From Granulicella sp. (GTDB taxonomy: Bacteria; Acidobacteriota; Terriglobia; Terriglobales; Acidobacteriaceae), in contig DAHXNO010000051.1 in the NCBI GenBank assembly GCA_027365345.1, positions 1 through 60,556 on the forward strand: a DNA stretch of 60,556 nt, in the 5' to 3' direction. Of the stretch, positions 58,477-60,556 are shown one piece after another (within the stretch, counting starts at the first letter, position 1; each line of letters opens with the position of its first letter). Under the pieces are notes generated by a model that saw only the letters and a list, made by a program, of their open reading frames with translations, searched no databases and had not been told where the DNA came from. Position numbers and translations under genes: made by a program.

Positions 58477-58498
58477 GAAGGTCGGTTCGCCTTCTTTA
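58477..58498 (+). terminator. Terminator-like hairpin after the RDD gene
   Basis: GAAGG and CG pair with CG and CCTTC around a GTT loop, with one bulged T (58477-58494), followed by TTT. It overlaps the last codon of the converging vapC gene and could serve the RDD transcript. Confidence 0.4.
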
Positions 58499-58909
58499 AG
58501 GCGGGATAATCTGGAGGCCGGGGATCATCTGGAAGTGGCGGAGATTGACAGTCGCCAGAGCGTAGCCATGCTCCAGCGCGGTCGCTCCGATCAGCAGGTC
58601 GGCGAAGGTGATGGTCACACCCTGGGCGCGCTGTCCGCCGTCGATCCTGCCGGCCAGCAGTGCCGTTGCCCTGGCGTAGGGGACCACTTCCATATCCGTC
58701 AGGAGGTCGGCGATAAAACGCTCATGGTTCTGGCGGTGAGCGGGATTCGACGCGCGATAGGTAGCGTGGACGAGCTCGGTGAGTCCCACGGCGGAGAGCG
58801 CGATCTGTTGGCCGCCCGCTGTTGAGGCGATGCGCCGCAGCAGTTGCGGCACGGTTTCGCGTTGGCGTTCGGCGGCGATGACTATGCTGGAGTCCATGAT
58901 GAGGCCCAT
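58496..58909 (-). CDS. vapC: PIN-domain ribonuclease, VapC-type toxin
   Basis: A 137-residue PIN-domain protein. Acidic residues Asp6 (MDSSIVIA), Glu45 (LTELVHAT) and Asp104 (TFADLLIGA) form the Mg-binding site; Asn122 (ATVNLRHF) holds the fourth position. VapC toxins cleave specific RNAs, often tRNA. It lies 18 bp after a small Phd/VapB-like gene, the standard antitoxin-toxin order. Confidence 0.9.
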   Translation of the reverse strand: MGLIMDSSIVIAAERQRETVPQLLRRIASTAGGQQIALSAVGLTELVHATYRASNPAHRQNHERFIADLLTDMEVVPYARATALLAGRIDGGQRAQGVTITFADLLIGATALEHGYALATVNLRHFQMIPGLQIIPP

Positions 58910-58927
58910 TCGATCAGCTTCGGCTCG

Positions 58928-59209
58928 CTAGTCCGATGAGGGAGGGTCCAGAGGCTCCGGGTGCGCGGCCACGGCCCCTTCAAGGTCGCAGGCGAAGTCG
59001 CCATCGAGCAGAGCCGAAGAGCCGCGCGATTCGGCGGCGGCTATGATTTCGGAGAGTAGACGGGCAGGGCTGGCGGGAGCGGCGGGGCGCACGACCGCGA
59101 CGGCTCGCGCTTCATTCTCGATGACAACTTCCGCACCCAGGCGGACCTGCGCCATCAGCCCAGCGAAGTCGCGGGCGGCGTCGGCCTCCGAGATTTGGAT
59201 GGTTGCCAT
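58928..59209 (-). CDS. vapB: Phd/YefM-like antitoxin of the VapC pair
   Basis: A 93-residue protein. MATIQISEADAARDFAGLMA and VRLGAEVVIENEARAVAVVR follow the Phd/YefM DNA-binding pattern. The acidic tail (SRGSSALLDGDFACDLEG) would wrap the toxin. The ATG at 59209 has CGGAG close by; the much longer open frame upstream is not protein-like. The pair is probably autoregulated from the 214-bp region upstream. Confidence 0.85.
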   Translation of the reverse strand: MATIQISEADAARDFAGLMAQVRLGAEVVIENEARAVAVVRPAAPASPARLLSEIIAAAESRGSSALLDGDFACDLEGAVAAHPEPLDPPSSD

Positions 59210-59423
59210 ACTCCGGATGATACCGGCTCCTGTTTTTCTTTCGCAGCTGAAGCTGAAAGAAGAACTCGGTCCTGCTGATCGCCCTCGGCTTCGAGAGCAG
59301 CGAGCGGTTTTCAGGCGTCTGGTTTTACTTGCCGGCTTTCGGGAGGGTGGGTCGAACGGCGTTGTTCCTTGCGGAGACGCCGCTCGATGTCGGGTTCTGC
59401 GTTGGAGCTGCGAAGAGGCGGGG

Positions 59424-60556
59424 CTATTGGCCCGAGAGCGGGGAGATGATGGCGTCCAGACGGTCCGGAGTGTTGTCGACGCGCTGCAGTTGCGGATAGC
59501 GCTCGCCACCATGGTAGTTGAGGGAGATTACCTTGAAGTTGCCCGTGTTCTCTACGATTAGGTTGATTGCCGGGCCGTTCCCTTTGGCGTTGTCAATGGC
59601 GGCGCGAAGGAGCGCAGGAGTGAAAGCACGGTTGTTGACCGCGATAATCTGAAAGCCCGGCGCCAGGCCCGCGTTGTAGCCGATGCTGCTGATGATGACG
59701 TCACCCACTGTGCCGGTAGCGCTCACCGTAAAGCCGAGCGAATAGGTTGCGTTCAGGCCGTCGCTTTCGATGATTTGCGACCAGTAGTTGGGCTTGTCTG
59801 TGTAGACCAACTGGTAGCCGGAGAGGTTGTTGATCCCCGCAATCTCCGGGGCGTGAAACTGGTTGGAGTCCAGACGGGTGCGGAGGAAGGTTGCCCAGTC
59901 ATTGGGTACCACCGCGTTGAGGCCGTCGACGATGTCCTGAAAGGTGTAGGGTACAACCTTGGGCGGGGTGTTGCCGCCCAGACCTTCAAAGGCCGCCAGG
60001 AAGTTGTTAAGGCTCTTCTTGCCGTTGGTCTTGGCGCGGATGGTCTCGTCTACCTCCAGCCATAGGAGGTCGCCTTCATTGTAGTAGTCGACGTCGCGGC
60101 GCCAGTTGTCATAGGCATCGCCTGCGCTATAGAGGATCTGCGCAGCGCTGGCGGTGTCTTGCAGGTCGCGCCAGGTGCGTCCGGGGCGAGCGTCGTTGAA
60201 CTCGGCGGCGACGGTGGCGAGGCGGTCGCGGAAGACCTCGGGGCTCCAGATGCCGCAGCGTGCGGCGAGAACATCGCCCAGGTAGTTGGTGAGCCCTTCA
60301 TAGACCCAGAGCAGGTCTCCCTTCATGGGTTCCTGGTAGTTGTCTGTGGCCAGTCCGGCGGGACGGCGGTACTTGCCGTTCCAGGAGTGGGTGAACTCAT
60401 GAGGAAGCAGATCCCCTTCTTCGGTGAACATGCCCTCATCGATGAAGGTCTTCTCCGGGACGCGGTCGTCGGAGGACTGATGGTGTTCGAGGCCGAAGTG
60501 AGCGACCTGGTCTGAGAGCGTGACCAGGAAGTGGTAGGAGGTGTAGTGGCGGGGGG
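59424..60556 (-). CDS. M61 family metallopeptidase, 5' end beyond the window
   Basis: The frame enters from the right edge and ends at 59424. Sequence visible in the first coding stretch includes YHFLVTLSDQVAHFGLEHHQ and the zinc motif HEFTHSWNGKYRRP. DLLWVYEGLTNYLGD and YYNEGDLLWLEVDETIR are also typical of M61 (glycyl-aminopeptidase type). A PDZ domain fills the C terminus (GFTVSATGTVGDVIISSIGY, NAGLAPGFQIIAVNNRAF). Relatives are exported peptidases. An internal ATG at 60431 is not the start, as homology continues upstream of it. Confidence 0.9.
   Translation of the reverse strand, partial: PRHYTSYHFLVTLSDQVAHFGLEHHQSSDDRVPEKTFIDEGMFTEEGDLLPHEFTHSWNGKYRRPAGLATDNYQEPMKGDLLWVYEGLTNYLGDVLAARCGIWSPEVFRDRLATVAAEFNDARPGRTWRDLQDTASAAQILYSAGDAYDNWRRDVDYYNEGDLLWLEVDETIRAKTNGKKSLNNFLAAFEGLGGNTPPKVVPYTFQDIVDGLNAVVPNDWATFLRTRLDSNQFHAPEIAGINNLSGYQLVYTDKPNYWSQIIESDGLNATYSLGFTVSATGTVGDVIISSIGYNAGLAPGFQIIAVNNRAFTPALLRAAIDNAKGNGPAINLIVENTGNFKVISLNYHGGERYPQLQRVDNTPDRLDAIISPLSGQ

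Overview
The window is GC-rich (about 60%), densely coded chromosomal DNA from a free-living heterotroph. The gene set fits the phylum Acidobacteriota, probably the Acidobacteriaceae/Terriglobia: secreted plant-polysaccharide hydrolases, an ECF sigma/anti-sigma/DUF4252 unit, SpoIIM and RDD membrane proteins, a secreted S10 carboxypeptidase, a DPP-IV-like S9 peptidase and an M61 peptidase. There is no rRNA or other taxonomic marker, so this is inference. I found no tRNA, rRNA or CRISPR array.

Layout. 0.4-3 kb: a GT-C-like membrane protein diverging from gluQ (tRNA-Asp modification). 3-10 kb: S9 peptidase, isocitrate dehydrogenase, OsmC and an NCS2 purine permease on the minus strand, then a DUF985 cupin. 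10-12 kb: a secreted GH51 arabinofuranosidase. 12-16 kb: a methylcitrate-cycle operon, prpB-prpC-prpD. 16-20 kb: a secreted sphingomyelinase-like phosphoesterase, a DlgD-like dehydrogenase and an unrecognised 314-residue protein. 20-23 kb: glutaryl-CoA dehydrogenase, a decayed IS701-family transposase and an O-methyltransferase. 23-29 kb: a GT39-type membrane protein with a TPR tail, tgt, and a sigma/anti-sigma/DUF4252 operon. 29-32 kb: prmC, DUF4126 and an S10 carboxypeptidase. 32-36 kb: an ALDH7-type aminoadipate-semialdehyde dehydrogenase with a class-III aminotransferase. 36-38.5 kb: a lower-GC island holding a decayed IS110-family transposase and a DUF4145-like protein. 38.5-47.6 kb: a plant cell-wall block (GH31, GH3, GH42, GH28). 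47.8-56 kb: glyA, a SpoIIE/HAMP phosphatase, an alpha/beta hydrolase, alr and prfA. 56-60.5 kb: SpoIIM and RDD proteins, a vapBC-type pair and an M61 peptidase cut by the right edge.

How the genes fit together. The five glycosidases are nearly all exported and together match the side chains and backbones of xyloglucan and pectin. The aminotransferase, ALDH7 and glutaryl-CoA dehydrogenase suggest lysine breakdown, and the prp operon handles propionyl-CoA, so much of the window serves plant-matter and amino-acid catabolism. The rest is mostly housekeeping. I see no obvious large new system. The best leads are an orphan intrinsic terminator that may end a small RNA (about 32.3-32.45 kb), a duplicated start region with nested ATGA overlaps before prmC, a lysine-rich tail on PrpB, and the DUF4145-like island beside the IS110 remnant.
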